Of a stretch of 64,000 nt of DNA, positions 27,815 through 36,920 are shown piece after piece. The stretch spans positions 1 through 64,000 of the forward strand of contig JANQKC010000039.1 in the NCBI GenBank assembly GCA_028281325.1. Direction: 5' to 3'. The number at the start of each line of letters is the position of its first letter. Positions within the stretch are counted from its first letter, which is position 1. This stretch comes from Alphaproteobacteria bacterium (lineage in GTDB: Bacteria; Pseudomonadota; Alphaproteobacteria; UBA8366). The notes under the pieces are model-generated. The model searched no databases and was not told where the DNA came from. It was given only the letters and a program-made list of their open reading frames with translations. Both the position numbers and the translations under genes were made by a program.

Positions 27815-28603
27815 ATGCCCATCACCTACGAGAAGAAGGGCGCGGTCGGCGTCGTGACGCTGAGCCGGCCCGAGGCGCGCAACGCCTGGGGACAGGATTA
27901 TTACGACGGCCTCGTTGACTATTTCACGCAGATGGAGGACGACGACGACATCTGTTGCGCCATCCTGACCGGCGACGACGCCGGCGGGGCCTTTTCCGCC
28001 GGCGCCAACCTGAAAGACCGGAAGACGCACTCGCTGGACTCGACCGCCGAATTCATCAAACGGTTGCCGAAACGCCGGGTGAGCCCGTTCAACGTGTTGT
28101 CGAACTTCCCGAAGCCCATCGTCGCCGCCGTGAACGGCTACGCCATCGGCATCGGCTGCATCGTCACCTTCTGCTGCGACCTGATCGTGGCGTCGGAACG
28201 GGCGGAATGGCGGCTGCCGCAGGTGGCCCTCGGCATCATGCCGGCCTATGGCGGCGGGCCACGGCTCGCCCGCTGGGTCGGCAAGGGACAGGCGACCAAG
28301 CTCGCCATGGGTTTTCCGATTTCCGCCGAGGAGGCCTACCGCATCGGCCTCGCGCAATGGCTGGTGCCGCATGCCCGGCTGATGGGGCAGGCGATGGAGG
28401 TTGCCGAGCATATCGCCGCCATGCCGCCGCTGGCGTCCCGCATGGTCAAGGAATCGATCCAGCACGGCCTGGACGTGCCCAATATCGCCGATGCCTCGCT
28501 GACCGATCTCTACCGCTTCATGGCGCTGGAATTCACCCAGGACAAGGCAGAGGCACATCGGGCCTGGCGCGACCGCCGAACCCCGGAATTCAAGGGCGAA
28601 TAA
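27815..28603 (+). CDS. Enoyl-CoA hydratase/isomerase family protein
   Basis: This 262-residue crotonase-fold protein has the oxyanion-hole segment GAFSAGANLKDR, the second one in VNGYAIGIGC, and the core GGGPRLARWVGKGQATKLAMG. The acidic residues normally used for hydration are not obvious at both expected positions, so hydratase, isomerase or another crotonase activity is possible. The start follows a very strong GGGAGGAG site that is also the right arm of a 16-bp inverted repeat, implying translational control. It lies between an amino-acid symporter and rpsD, with no operon logic. Confidence 0.83.
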   Translation: MPITYEKKGAVGVVTLSRPEARNAWGQDYYDGLVDYFTQMEDDDDICCAILTGDDAGGAFSAGANLKDRKTHSLDSTAEFIKRLPKRRVSPFNVLSNFPKPIVAAVNGYAIGIGCIVTFCCDLIVASERAEWRLPQVALGIMPAYGGGPRLARWVGKGQATKLAMGFPISAEEAYRIGLAQWLVPHARLMGQAMEVAEHIAAMPPLASRMVKESIQHGLDVPNIADASLTDLYRFMALEFTQDKAEAHRAWRDRRTPEFKGE

Positions 28604-28617
28604 GGCTATTTCGGCGT

Positions 28618-28645
28618 TTGACAATTGGGCCGAAAGCCTTATAGT
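28618..28645 (+). promoter_or_regulatory. Candidate promoter of rpsD
   Basis: TTGACA at 28618-28623 and TATAGT at 28640-28645 are separated by 16 bp, a near-consensus housekeeping sigma promoter. The first codon of rpsD is about 115 bp downstream, leaving a leader of roughly 105 nt that could host ribosomal-protein feedback. Confidence 0.65.
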
Positions 28646-28759
28646 CCGCGCACTTTTCCGGTAATGCGGGTTGGTTTCGGACCCCGCCGTCCTGGCATGC
28701 GGCCGGGCGGCTGACTGGAAGCAACAAGAACTCCGGGAAAACCAGGGGTTAAAGGTGAC

Positions 28760-29374
28760 ATGAGCAAACGAATCAAGTCGAAGTACAAGATTAACCGCCG
28801 TCTCGGCGTTAATCTCTGGGGACGCCCCCGCAGCCCGATCAACAAGCGGGATTACGGCCCGGGCCAGCACGGCCAACGTCGCCGCAAGCCTTCCGATTTC
28901 GGAACGCAGCTTGCCGCCAAGCAGAAGCTCAAGGGCTATTACGGCAATATCGGCGAGAAGCAGTTCCGGCGGTATTACAAGATGGCGGACCAGCGGACCG
29001 GCGATACCGGCGAGAACCTGATCGAGATCCTGGAGCGCCGGCTCGACGCCGTCGTCTACCGGGCCAAGTTCGTGCCCACGGTCTTCTCCGCCCGGCAGTT
29101 CGTGAACCATGGCCACATCATGGTGAACGGCCGCCGCGTCAACATCCCGTCCTACCAGGTCAAGGACGGCGACGTGATCCAAGTGCGCGAGAAGAGTGTG
29201 CAGATCCCGATGGTGCTGGACGCATCGGCGTCGACCGAACGTGAAATCCCCGATTACGTGTCGGTGGACGCGCGCAAGATGGCGGCGACCTTCGTCCGTG
29301 GGCCGAAATTGGAAGACGTGCCGTATCCGGTCCGGATGGAACCGAACCTCGTCATCGAATTCTACTCGCGCTAA
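28760..29374 (+). CDS. rpsD: 30S ribosomal protein S4
   Basis: This 204-residue primary 16S rRNA-binding protein nucleates assembly of the small-subunit body. It begins [20 protein letters not shown] and has the S4 RNA-binding domain from about residue 94 ([40 protein letters not shown]). It ends VIEFYSR. No N-terminal zinc cysteines are present, so it is the zinc-independent form. In alphaproteobacteria rpsD is often away from the main ribosomal operons, as here. A near-consensus promoter and an AAAGGTG site precede it. Confidence 0.98.
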   Translation: MSKRIKSKYKINRRLGVNLWGRPRSPINKRDYGPGQHGQRRRKPSDFGTQLAAKQKLKGYYGNIGEKQFRRYYKMADQRTGDTGENLIEILERRLDAVVYRAKFVPTVFSARQFVNHGHIMVNGRRVNIPSYQVKDGDVIQVREKSVQIPMVLDASASTEREIPDYVSVDARKMAATFVRGPKLEDVPYPVRMEPNLVIEFYSR

Positions 29375-29465
29375 CCCGACGACCGTTGCATTCCGACGGC
29401 GGCTCGGCGATCCTCCTTTGGATCGATCGCCGGGACGTACCCGGTTTGCCTGAACGGAGAGCAGG

Positions 29466-29858
29466 ATGGCCGCGAAACCCTCCATCAAGTTCCAACGCTC
29501 GACGCCGATTTTGAAGTCCGCCGACTATGACCGGTCGAAGGCGTTCTACACCGAAAAGCTCGGCTATACGGTGGTCGAGGAAGGCGGCGAGCCGCCCCAA
29601 TTCGGCATCTTCGACCGCGATACCAGCGTGTTGTTCGTCAACGCCTGGCAAGGCGGCCCGACGCCGGTGCCCGGGGCTTGGGACGCCTATATCCATGTCG
29701 CGGACGTCGCGGCCGTGCAGGATGAACTCGCCGCCGCCGGGGTGGAGATCACCCGGCCGCTGGAGGTGACGGTCTACGGCATGCGCGAGTTCGAAATCCA
29801 AGACCCGGACGGCAACGTGCTGTGCTTCGGCGAGGACGCGGAGAAATCGGCGGGCTGA
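29466..29858 (+). CDS. VOC family protein (bleomycin-resistance/glyoxalase type)
   Basis: This 130-residue single-chain VOC protein opens with KFQRSTPILKSADYDRSKAF, then FYTEKLGYTVVEEGG, and ends REFEIQDPDGNVLCFGE, the classic C-terminal strand with its acidic ligand. Such proteins bind or degrade toxic small molecules; the substrate is unknown. It differs from the glyoxalase at 1247. A GAGCAGG site precedes the start. The LLM oxidoreductase follows co-directionally after 49 bp. Confidence 0.82.
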   Translation: MAAKPSIKFQRSTPILKSADYDRSKAFYTEKLGYTVVEEGGEPPQFGIFDRDTSVLFVNAWQGGPTPVPGAWDAYIHVADVAAVQDELAAAGVEITRPLEVTVYGMREFEIQDPDGNVLCFGEDAEKSAG

Positions 29859-29907
29859 CGCGCCTTGTGCTAGGGTGCCGTTACGGAAATTCAGCAGGGA
29901 GAATGCA

Positions 29908-30948
29908 ATGCGTCTAGGTCTCGTTCATGGCAGCGGGGCGGCCGGTTTTTCGGTCGATATGGAAATGATCCTGGAGGCCGAGCGCCTCGGCTACCATTCG
30001 GTCTGGACGTCCGAATCCTACGGGGCGGACGCGGTCACCCCGGCGGCGTGGATCCTGGCGCGCACGACCAAGATCAAGGTGGGCACCGGGATCATCCAGA
30101 TGCCGACGCGGACGCCGACCATGACGGCGATGACCGCGAATACCTTGCAGGCGATGTCCGGCGGCCGGTTCATCCTGGGGCTCGGCGCGTCGGGGCCGCA
30201 GGTGATCGAGGGCTGGCACGGCGTACCCTACGGCCGGCCGCTGACCCGCACCCGCGAATACATCTCGATCGTCCGGCAGATCCTGGAGCGCAAGGGCCCG
30301 GCGGTCCACGAAGGCTATCACTATCACCTGCCGAACAAGGGCGAGGGGACGACCGGGCTCGGCATTCCGCTGAAGAGCATTCTGCATGGCGATCCCTCGC
30401 TGAAGATCTACACCGCCTCGATCACGCCTAAGGGCGTGTCGACCGCGGCCGAGGTCGCCGACGGCTTCCTGCCGATCTACATGAACCCGGAGCGCTACGA
30501 CGTGTTCGAGGCGGCGATCGACGAGGGGCTGGCCAAGGCGGGCAACGGCAAGAGCCTGAAGGATTTCGACGTCGCGCCCTACGTGAACATCATCATGGGC
30601 GACGACCTGGACGCCTGCCGCGCGCCGATCAAGGCGCAGTTGGCGCTTTATGTCGGCGGCATGGGCGCGCGGAACAAGAATTTCTACAACGACCTCGCCA
30701 AGCGCATGGGCTACGAGGACGCCGCGGTCGAGGTGCAGGATTTCTTCCTGGACGGCAAGAAGGCCGAGGCGGCCGCCGCCATTCCCGACGCCTTGGTGGA
30801 CGAAGTGGCCCTGGTCGGCCCGGCGGACCGCATCCGCGAACGGTTGGGCGCCTGGAAGGCCGCCGGCGCGGACGGCAAGGTCGGCACGCTGCTGCTGCGC
30901 AAGCCGAGCGTCGAGGCGCTGCGGCTGGTGGCGGAAGAGGTGTTGTAG
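29908..30948 (+). CDS. LLM-class flavin-dependent oxidoreductase (F420/FMN type)
   Basis: This 346-residue luciferase-like TIM-barrel protein has GYHSVWTSESYGADAVTP near the start, the coenzyme-binding KVGTGIIQMPTRTPTMTAM, GGRFILGLGASGPQVIEGWH, and EVADGFLPIYMNP in the second half. Pattern and length resemble F420-dependent glucose-6-phosphate dehydrogenase-like or methylenetetrahydromethanopterin reductase-like members, but the cofactor is undetermined. ATG 29908 follows GGGAG; the frame upstream to 29875 is ignored. It is followed by a strong bidirectional terminator. Confidence 0.87.
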   Translation: MRLGLVHGSGAAGFSVDMEMILEAERLGYHSVWTSESYGADAVTPAAWILARTTKIKVGTGIIQMPTRTPTMTAMTANTLQAMSGGRFILGLGASGPQVIEGWHGVPYGRPLTRTREYISIVRQILERKGPAVHEGYHYHLPNKGEGTTGLGIPLKSILHGDPSLKIYTASITPKGVSTAAEVADGFLPIYMNPERYDVFEAAIDEGLAKAGNGKSLKDFDVAPYVNIIMGDDLDACRAPIKAQLALYVGGMGARNKNFYNDLAKRMGYEDAAVEVQDFFLDGKKAEAAAAIPDALVDEVALVGPADRIRERLGAWKAAGADGKVGTLLLRKPSVEALRLVAEEVL

Positions 30949-30971
30949 TCGGGCGTCTTTACCGGCAAACA

Positions 30972-30996
30972 AAAAGGGCCGCGATGCGGCCCTTTT
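30972..30996. terminator. Bidirectional rho-independent terminator
   Basis: AAAAGGGCCGC (30972-30982), a three-base loop and GCGGCCCTTTT (30986-30996) form an 11-bp perfect hairpin flanked by A-rich and T-rich runs. It separates the LLM oxidoreductase (+) from the grxD operon end (-) and can serve both. Confidence 0.9.
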
Positions 30997-31018
30997 CTCA
31001 TCCCGGTTCGGGTGACCG

Positions 31019-31360
31019 TCAGGCGGTTTGCTGGACGGCGACGCCCTTAGACGTCATCAGTTCCTGCAGCTCGCCGGTGTCGTACATTTCGCGCACGATG
31101 TCGCAGCCGCCGACGAATTCGCCTTTGACGTAGAGCTGCGGGACCGTCGGCCAATTGCTGAAATCCTTGATGCCCTGCCGCAGGCTCGGATCTTCCAGCA
31201 CGTCGATGCCCTTGAACTTGGTGCCGAGTTCGCTGAGCACCTGCACCACCGCGGCGGAAAAACCGCATTGCGGGAACACCGGCGTGCCCTTCATGAACAG
31301 GACGATTTCGTTGCTGTCGATCTCGCCTTGAATCCGTTGCGTTACTGTCGTGTCGCTCAT
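31019..31360 (-). CDS. grxD: Monothiol glutaredoxin, CGFS type
   Basis: This 113-residue CGFS glutaredoxin handles Fe-S clusters with BolA partners. The signature is PQCGFSAAVVQVL with the single active Cys at 32, preceded by VLFMKGTPVFP. Glutathione contacts appear later in WPTVPQLYVKGEFVGGCDIV. The bolA gene is immediately upstream (26 bp) on the same strand, the usual Grx4-BolA pairing. It is the last gene of the purine operon, before the bidirectional terminator. Confidence 0.95.
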   Translation of the reverse strand: MSDTTVTQRIQGEIDSNEIVLFMKGTPVFPQCGFSAAVVQVLSELGTKFKGIDVLEDPSLRQGIKDFSNWPTVPQLYVKGEFVGGCDIVREMYDTGELQELMTSKGVAVQQTA

Positions 31361-31386
31361 TGCGCCGTCCTTCTCTCTTTCTGCGG

Positions 31387-31626
31387 TTATGCGTTGTCCG
31401 GGATTGCCGTCTGCAGCGCCAGGGCGTGCAGTTCATTTCCCATCCGGCCCCGCAACGCATCGTAAACCATTTGATGTTGCTGTACGCGCGACTTGCCCTT
31501 GAACGCGGCGGCCGTCACCAGCGCGGCGTAATGATCGCCGTCGCCCCGCAGGTCGGAAATCTGTACCTCCGCCTCCGGAATGGCTTCCTTGATCATCTTC
31601 TCTATCTCACCCGCACTCATCGGCAT
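31387..31626 (-). CDS. BolA family protein
   Basis: This 79-residue protein has the BolA fold, beginning MPMSAGEIEKMIKEAIPEAE, with the conserved DLRGDGDHYAALVTAAAFKG (invariant His) and MVYDALRGRMGNELHALAL. BolA proteins bind CGFS glutaredoxins through a shared 2Fe-2S cluster and take part in cluster trafficking and iron sensing. Adjacency to grxD supports the same role. It lies 27 bp downstream of purL. Confidence 0.93.
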   Translation of the reverse strand: MPMSAGEIEKMIKEAIPEAEVQISDLRGDGDHYAALVTAAAFKGKSRVQQHQMVYDALRGRMGNELHALALQTAIPDNA

Positions 31627-31653
31627 GGTCGTGGTCCTCCCCCCGGGTCTTGT

Positions 31654-33876
31654 TCAGGGCTGTCCCATGTAACCGGGCAGCCAGCCTTCATGGGCGTCGC
31701 GCAAATCCTTCAGCGATATGGTAGCCCCGCCGCTCAGAGTCAACGCCGACCCGCTGGTTCGGCCGATGGTCTGGGCCGGGATTCCGGCGGATTCCGCCGC
31801 TTCCAGGACGGATTGCGCGTCCGCCACGGCGATAATGTAACGGCCCTGATCCTCGCCGAACAGCCAGCAATGGTTCGGCAGGGCCGTCTCCGGCACGTCG
31901 ATTTCGGCCCCGATGCCGCCCGCCAGCGCCATTTCGGCCAGCGCGACCAGCACGCCGCCGTCGGCCACGTCGTGGCAGGTCGTGACCGTACCGTCCGTGA
32001 TCAGGCCGCGCACGAAGCGGCCTGTCGCCTTTTCCCGGTCCAGGTCGACCGGCGGCGGCGCGCCCTCGGCCCGGCCCTCGATATCCCGCAGGTAGATCGA
32101 TGCGCCCATGTGGCCCGCCGTCTCGCCGATCAGCAGGATCGTCCGGTCCGCCTCGGTGAAACCCATGGTGGTCGCGTGGCTCAGGTCGTCGATCAGGCCG
32201 AGGCCGCCGATGACCGGGGTCGGCAGGATCGCCTCGCCCTCGGTCTCGTTGTAGAGCGAGACATTGCCCGACACGACCGGGAAGTCGAGCGCCGCCGCGG
32301 CCTCGCCCATGCCTTGGACGCAGCCGACGAGCTGGCCCATGATCGGCGGCCGTTCCGGGTTGCCGAAATTCAGGTTGTTGGTGATCGCCAGCGGGCGCGC
32401 GCCGGATGCGATCAGGTTCCGCCACGCCTCGGCGACGGCCTGCCGACCGCCGGTTTCCGGGTCGGCGAGGCAGTAGCGCGGTGTCGAATCCGTCGTGATG
32501 GCGAGGCCTCGATTGGTACCGTGCACGCGTACCACGGCGGCGTCGCCGCCCGGCCCGCGCGCCGTGTCGGCCATGACCATGTGATCGTACTGTTCCCAAA
32601 TCCAGCGGCGGCTGCACAGATCGGCCGAACCCAATAGTTGGCGAAGCGCTTGCAGTGGATCGTTGGGCGTGGCGATGGTTGCCGGATCGAGGGCCGGTTT
32701 CGGCGGTGTCGGCTCCCACGGGCGGTCGTATTCGGGTGCGGCGCTGACCAGGGGGTCGACCGGGATGTCGGCTTCGATGATGCCGTCCTTGCGCAACACC
32801 AGATGCCCGGTCTCGGTGATCCGCCCGATCACCGCGAAGTCCAGTTCCCACTTTTCGAAGATGGCGCGCGCCGCGTCCTCGTGGCCCGGCTTCAGGACCA
32901 TCAGCATGCGTTCCTGACTTTCCGACAGCATCAGCTCGTAGGCGGTCATGCCGTCTTCGCGCATCGGCACCTGGTCCAGGTCCAACTCGACGCCGACGCC
33001 ACCCTTCGACGCCATCTCGACCGAGGAGGAGGTGAGGCCCGCCGCGCCCATGTCCTGGATCGCGACGATCGCGTCGGTCGCCATCAGTTCCAGGCAGGCT
33101 TCCAGCAGCAGCTTCTCGGTGAACGGGTCGCCGACCTGGACGGTCGGACGCTTCTCTTCCGCGTCCTCGGAGAATTCCGCCGAGGCCATGGTCGCGCCGT
33201 GGATACCGTCGCGTCCGGTCTTCGACCCGACATAGACCACCGGATTGCCGGGGCCGCCGGCCGCCGAATAGAAAATCCGGTCCGCGTCCGCGATCCCCAC
33301 GGTCATCGCGTTGACCAGGATGTTGCCGTTATAAGCGGGGTCGAAATTGGTCTCGCCGCCCACGGTGGGAATGCCGATGCAGTTGCCGTAACCGCCGATG
33401 CCCGCGACGACGCCGGCGACCAGATGCTTGGTCTTGGGGTGCGACGGCGCGCCGAAGCGCAGCGCGTTCATGTTGGCCACCGGCCGCGCCCCCATGGTGA
33501 ACACGTCGCGCAAGATGCCGCCCACGCCGGTCGCGGCCCCTTGGTAAGGCTCGATGAAGCTCGGGTGGTTGTGGCTCTCGATCTTGAAGATCGCCGCCTG
33601 GCCATGGCCGATATCGACCACCCCGGCATTCTCGCCCGGCCCGCAGATCACTTGCGGTCCTTCGGTCGGCAGGGTCTTGAGCCATTTCTTGGAGGACTTG
33701 TAGGAGCAATGCTCCGACCACATGACCGAGAAGATGCCGAGTTCGGTCATGCTGGGGTTGCGGCCCAGGATGCCCAGCAGCGTCTCGAACTCGCCCGGCG
33801 TCAGGCCGTGCTCGGCCACCAGGTCCTGGGTGATGGCGGCGGGTTCGGGACCGTTCGGGGGGGCGGACACGGTCAC
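31654..33876 (-). CDS. purL: Phosphoribosylformylglycinamidine synthase, large subunit
   Basis: This 740-residue synthetase converts FGAR to FGAM using ATP and glutamine-derived ammonia, working with PurQ and PurS. It is the short, split form used by Bacillus and alphaproteobacteria. The catalytic His is in [17 protein letters not shown] (H56). [21 protein letters not shown] and GGIVGQMGAR-like AIR-synthase repeats follow, with a central [11 protein letters not shown]. The start is a GTG at 33874-33876, which overlaps the purQ stop by 4 bp (GTGA). The ATG-led frame to 34296 is the purQ shadow and is rejected. Confidence 0.96.
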   Translation of the reverse strand: MTVSAPPNGPEPAAITQDLVAEHGLTPGEFETLLGILGRNPSMTELGIFSVMWSEHCSYKSSKKWLKTLPTEGPQVICGPGENAGVVDIGHGQAAIFKIESHNHPSFIEPYQGAATGVGGILRDVFTMGARPVANMNALRFGAPSHPKTKHLVAGVVAGIGGYGNCIGIPTVGGETNFDPAYNGNILVNAMTVGIADADRIFYSAAGGPGNPVVYVGSKTGRDGIHGATMASAEFSEDAEEKRPTVQVGDPFTEKLLLEACLELMATDAIVAIQDMGAAGLTSSSVEMASKGGVGVELDLDQVPMREDGMTAYELMLSESQERMLMVLKPGHEDAARAIFEKWELDFAVIGRITETGHLVLRKDGIIEADIPVDPLVSAAPEYDRPWEPTPPKPALDPATIATPNDPLQALRQLLGSADLCSRRWIWEQYDHMVMADTARGPGGDAAVVRVHGTNRGLAITTDSTPRYCLADPETGGRQAVAEAWRNLIASGARPLAITNNLNFGNPERPPIMGQLVGCVQGMGEAAAALDFPVVSGNVSLYNETEGEAILPTPVIGGLGLIDDLSHATTMGFTEADRTILLIGETAGHMGASIYLRDIEGRAEGAPPPVDLDREKATGRFVRGLITDGTVTTCHDVADGGVLVALAEMALAGGIGAEIDVPETALPNHCWLFGEDQGRYIIAVADAQSVLEAAESAGIPAQTIGRTSGSALTLSGGATISLKDLRDAHEGWLPGYMGQP

Positions 33877-34550
33877 AGCGCTCCCGCCAGTGCGTCGAAC
33901 ATGGCCCTGCCGTCGGTGCCGCCGTGTTGCGCGTCGGCGGCGCGTTCCGGATGCGGCATCATGCCCAGCACCGTCTTCGTCTCGTTGAAAATACCCGCGA
34001 TGTCGCGGGCCGATCCGTTCGGGTTGCCGTCGCCGCCATTCGTCGTGTCGTAGCGGAAGGCGACGCGGCCGTCGCCTTCGAGGCGGTCGAGCGTCTCGTC
34101 GTCGGCGAAGTAGTTGCCATCGTGATGGGCGATCGGAATATCCACCGTCTGCCCGGCGTCGTAGTCCGCCGTGAACAGGGTCTGGCTGTTCTCGACGCGC
34201 AGCGTGACCGTGCGGCAGACATATTTGAGGCCGGCGTTGCGCATCAGCGCGCCGGGCAGCAGCCCGACCTCGGCCAGGATCTGGAAGCCGTTGCAAATGC
34301 CCAGCGTCGGCACCCCGTCCTCGGCGCGTTTCGTCACCTCGCGCATGATCGGCGAGTTGCCGGCCATGGCCCCTGGCCGCAGATAGTCGCCGTAGGAGAA
34401 CCCGCCGGGTACGACGATGAGATCGAGGTCCGGCAGTTCGGTGTCCCGGTGCCAGATCATCGCCGGCGCTTGTCCGGTGGCGTTTCGGAGCGCGACCGCG
34501 GCGTCGCGGTCGCAGTTAGATCCGGGAAAGACGATGACCGCGGTTTTCAC
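33873..34550 (-). CDS. purQ: Phosphoribosylformylglycinamidine synthase, glutaminase subunit
   Basis: This 225-residue class I glutaminase supplies ammonia to PurL. It has [11 protein letters not shown] at the N-terminus, the nucleophile in [11 protein letters not shown] (C86), an oxyanion loop [12 protein letters not shown] (49-60) and the His of the triad in MPHPERAAD near residue 200. It overlaps purL by 4 bp and follows purS after 51 bp, giving the purS-purQ-purL order. Confidence 0.97.
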   Translation of the reverse strand: MKTAVIVFPGSNCDRDAAVALRNATGQAPAMIWHRDTELPDLDLIVVPGGFSYGDYLRPGAMAGNSPIMREVTKRAEDGVPTLGICNGFQILAEVGLLPGALMRNAGLKYVCRTVTLRVENSQTLFTADYDAGQTVDIPIAHHDGNYFADDETLDRLEGDGRVAFRYDTTNGGDGNPNGSARDIAGIFNETKTVLGMMPHPERAADAQHGGTDGRAMFDALAGAL

Positions 34551-34601
34551 GGCGGCGTTCGCTCCTCTTTTGAATACGGGTGGTCGGCGCCCGCATCGGC
34601 A

Positions 34602-34841
34602 TCAGTCGAGATCGATCACGTAGTTTTCGATGACGGTGTTCGCCAGCAGCTTGCGGCACATTTCGTCGACCTGCTCGCGGGCCTTGGTCGGGTCTTCCTC
34701 GACCAGGTCGATCTCGATGACCTTGCCCTGGCGCGCATCGGTGACGCCCTCGAAGCCGAGCGCTTCCAAGGCGTGGCAGATCGCTTTGCCTTGTGGGTCG
34801 AGGACGCCGGTCTTCAGGGTGATATGAACGCGTGCTCTCAC
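34602..34841 (-). CDS. purS: Phosphoribosylformylglycinamidine synthase, PurS subunit
   Basis: This 79-residue small subunit bridges PurL and PurQ. It reads VRARVHITLKTGVLDPQGKA, then ALGFEGVTDARQGKVIEIDL, and ends VIENYVIDLD, all matching PurS. The start is a GTG at 34839-34841; longer frames on this strand lack family similarity. It lies 28 bp downstream of purC. Confidence 0.95.
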   Translation of the reverse strand: MRARVHITLKTGVLDPQGKAICHALEALGFEGVTDARQGKVIEIDLVEEDPTKAREQVDEMCRKLLANTVIENYVIDLD

Positions 34842-34869
34842 GGGATTGCGTATCCTATTGAACCTTGTC

Positions 34870-35637
34870 CTATTGGACCATTTCCGGGCCTTTGAGGTCG
34901 CCCGGTCCGCCTTCCGGCAGGATGCCGAGCCGGCGCGCGACCTCCTGGTAGGCTTCTTCGACCTCTCCCATGTCGTGGCGGAAGCGGTCCTTGTCGAGCT
35001 TCTCGTTGGTCTCGAGGTCCCAGAGACGGCAGCTGTCCGGGCTGATCTCGTCGGCCAGCACGACGCGCATGTCGCCATTCTCCTCGTAGAGCCGACCGAA
35101 TTCCAGTTTGAAATCGATGAGCTTCAGGTTGACGCCCAGGAACAAGCCGCCGAGGAAATCGTTGATCCGCAGCGCTAGCGCCAGCATGTCGTCGATATCC
35201 TGCGGTGCGGCCCATCCGAAGGCGGTGATGTGCTCTTCGGAAACCAGCGGATCGTCCAACTCGTCGGCCTTGTAGTAATACTCGACGATGGAGCGCGGCA
35301 ACGGCGAGCCTTCGGGCAGATTGAATCGCTTGGATAGCGAGCCCGCCGCGATGTTCCGCACCACCACCTCGATAGGGATGATCTCGACCTCGCGGACCAA
35401 TTGCTCGCGCATGTTCAGGCGGCGGACGAAATGGGTCGGAATGCCGATCTCGCCAAGCCGGACCATCAGATATTCGGAAATCCGGTTGTTCAGGACGCCC
35501 TTGCCCGTGATCGTACCGGTTTTCTTGCGGTTGAAGGCGCTGGCGTCGTCCTTGAAATACTGCACCAGGGTGCCGGGCTCCGGTCCTTCGAACAGGATCT
35601 TGGCCTTGCCTTCGTAAATACGTCTCCGTCTCGGCAT
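34870..35637 (-). CDS. purC: Phosphoribosylaminoimidazole-succinocarboxamide synthase
   Basis: This 255-residue SAICAR synthetase joins aspartate to CAIR with ATP. It begins [20 protein letters not shown], then [10 protein letters not shown] and the ATP loop. SAICAR motifs such as [23 protein letters not shown] and [10 protein letters not shown] follow, with [15 protein letters not shown] near the C-terminus. It is the first gene of the minus-strand run purC-purS-purQ-purL-bolA-grxD. The 215 bp upstream, before the acyl-CoA dehydrogenase stop, is AT-richer and probably holds the promoter. Confidence 0.97.
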   Translation of the reverse strand: MPRRRRIYEGKAKILFEGPEPGTLVQYFKDDASAFNRKKTGTITGKGVLNNRISEYLMVRLGEIGIPTHFVRRLNMREQLVREVEIIPIEVVVRNIAAGSLSKRFNLPEGSPLPRSIVEYYYKADELDDPLVSEEHITAFGWAAPQDIDDMLALALRINDFLGGLFLGVNLKLIDFKLEFGRLYEENGDMRVVLADEISPDSCRLWDLETNEKLDKDRFRHDMGEVEEAYQEVARRLGILPEGGPGDLKGPEMVQ

Positions 35638-35852
35638 ATCGGGAAAACCTCGTGGTAAGGCGCCGATCCGGCCCCTCGATCAAGTCTCATATAGCAATAG
35701 ACCAGCCAGGGCACAATGACGCCTTCCGGCGGCCGATCGGGTGCAAAAGAATCACTTTAATACAAATACTTAACGGGATTTCCGGTTAACCATGCCGCTG
35801 AGCCGAAGCCCAGTTCGACGCCGGAAGGCGGATCGGAGTCCCGCTGGTCAAG

Positions 35853-36920
35853 CTAGGAAGACTGACGCTGCGTGAGGTCCGGCCAGAAGGCGTCGGCCCC
35901 TCGGGCGGCCACGCGGCGGCCGAGGTCTTCGGCCCATTGGCTTTCTGGCCCGAACTCAGGCCGCCACGACCACAGCCGCCGGGTGGTGAAATGCAGCGCG
36001 TGTTCGTAGGTGAAGCCGATCGCCCCGTGCACCTGATGCGCGATCGTCGTCGCGGTCTTGGCGGTCTCCCCGGCGATGATCTTGGCGGTCGCGACCTCGA
36101 ATTGCGGATCGCCGCGGTCGGCGGCGCGGCACGCGCTCGCGGCGGCAATCGTTGCCTGCGCCGATTGCGCGGCCAACTGCGCCAGCTGGTGCTGGATCGA
36201 CTGGAATTTCGAAATCGGTTGCCCGAACTGGGTCCGGTCCTGGGCGTATTGAACCGCTTCCGCGACGGCCCGTTCGACGGCGCCCGCCATTTGTACCGAC
36301 CGGACAAGCGCGCCGTAGAGCCGGATCGGGTCCGTCGTGCCGGTCGAGGAGGCGGGGTCGCCGATCTCTACCGGCGCGTCGTCGAATGTCAGCGTGTCGC
36401 GCGGCTCGCGCGCCATGTTGCGGTTGCCGGACAATTCTGCGTCGGCCGTCTTCGCCATCGCGATGCAGGGCGCGCCGTCCTTCTCGACCAACAGCACCAC
36501 ATGCTCGGCGGCGTTGCCCCAAGGGACCATCGCCAGCGTTCCGGACAGGCGCCACGCGCCGCCATCCTGCCGAACGTCTATTTCGCCTGAGCCGGACGAG
36601 TCGGCGAGGGTCATCGGGCCGCCGGGAAGGTCCAGTCCCGCGCCGCCGGCCAGCCAATTGGCGACGATGGTCTCGGCCAGCGGCACCGGCGCCGCGGAAT
36701 GGCCCGCCGCCTTCAGGATCACGAAGGTCTCGTCCCAGGATGCGCCGACCCCGCCCAGGTCCTCCGCGGACAGCGGATTGGTCAGGCCGGCCTCTTCCAA
36801 CGCCGCCCACAGCGCGTCGGGCCAGGCGCCGTTCTCGGCGTCGGTCAGCACGTCGCGCGTGACCATGTCGCCGAACAGGCGGGTGACCGAGTCTTCCAGG
36901 ATATCCTTGAGTTCGCTCAT
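35853..36920 (-). CDS. Acyl-CoA dehydrogenase family protein (small)
   Basis: This 355-residue acyl-CoA dehydrogenase-fold flavoprotein has the central beta domain (LADSSGSGEI...) and a C-terminal helical bundle with RTQFGQPISKFQSIQHQLAQ and HQVHGAIGFTYEHAL. The usual catalytic Glu near the C-terminus is not plainly recognisable; the segment reads HALHFTTRRLWSW. It overlaps the larger paralogue upstream by 4 bp (ATGA), so the two are translated together and may form a heteromeric enzyme, as known for ChsE- or CaiA-like pairs that act on bulky acyl-CoAs. The substrate is unknown. Confidence 0.8.
   Translation of the reverse strand: MSELKDILEDSVTRLFGDMVTRDVLTDAENGAWPDALWAALEEAGLTNPLSAEDLGGVGASWDETFVILKAAGHSAAPVPLAETIVANWLAGGAGLDLPGGPMTLADSSGSGEIDVRQDGGAWRLSGTLAMVPWGNAAEHVVLLVEKDGAPCIAMAKTADAELSGNRNMAREPRDTLTFDDAPVEIGDPASSTGTTDPIRLYGALVRSVQMAGAVERAVAEAVQYAQDRTQFGQPISKFQSIQHQLAQLAAQSAQATIAAASACRAADRGDPQFEVATAKIIAGETAKTATTIAHQVHGAIGFTYEHALHFTTRRLWSWRPEFGPESQWAEDLGRRVAARGADAFWPDLTQRQSS

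Noticed and set aside
27797-29488. 563-codon minus-strand open frame across the hydratase and rpsD
   Set aside because: Shadow of well-supported + strand genes.
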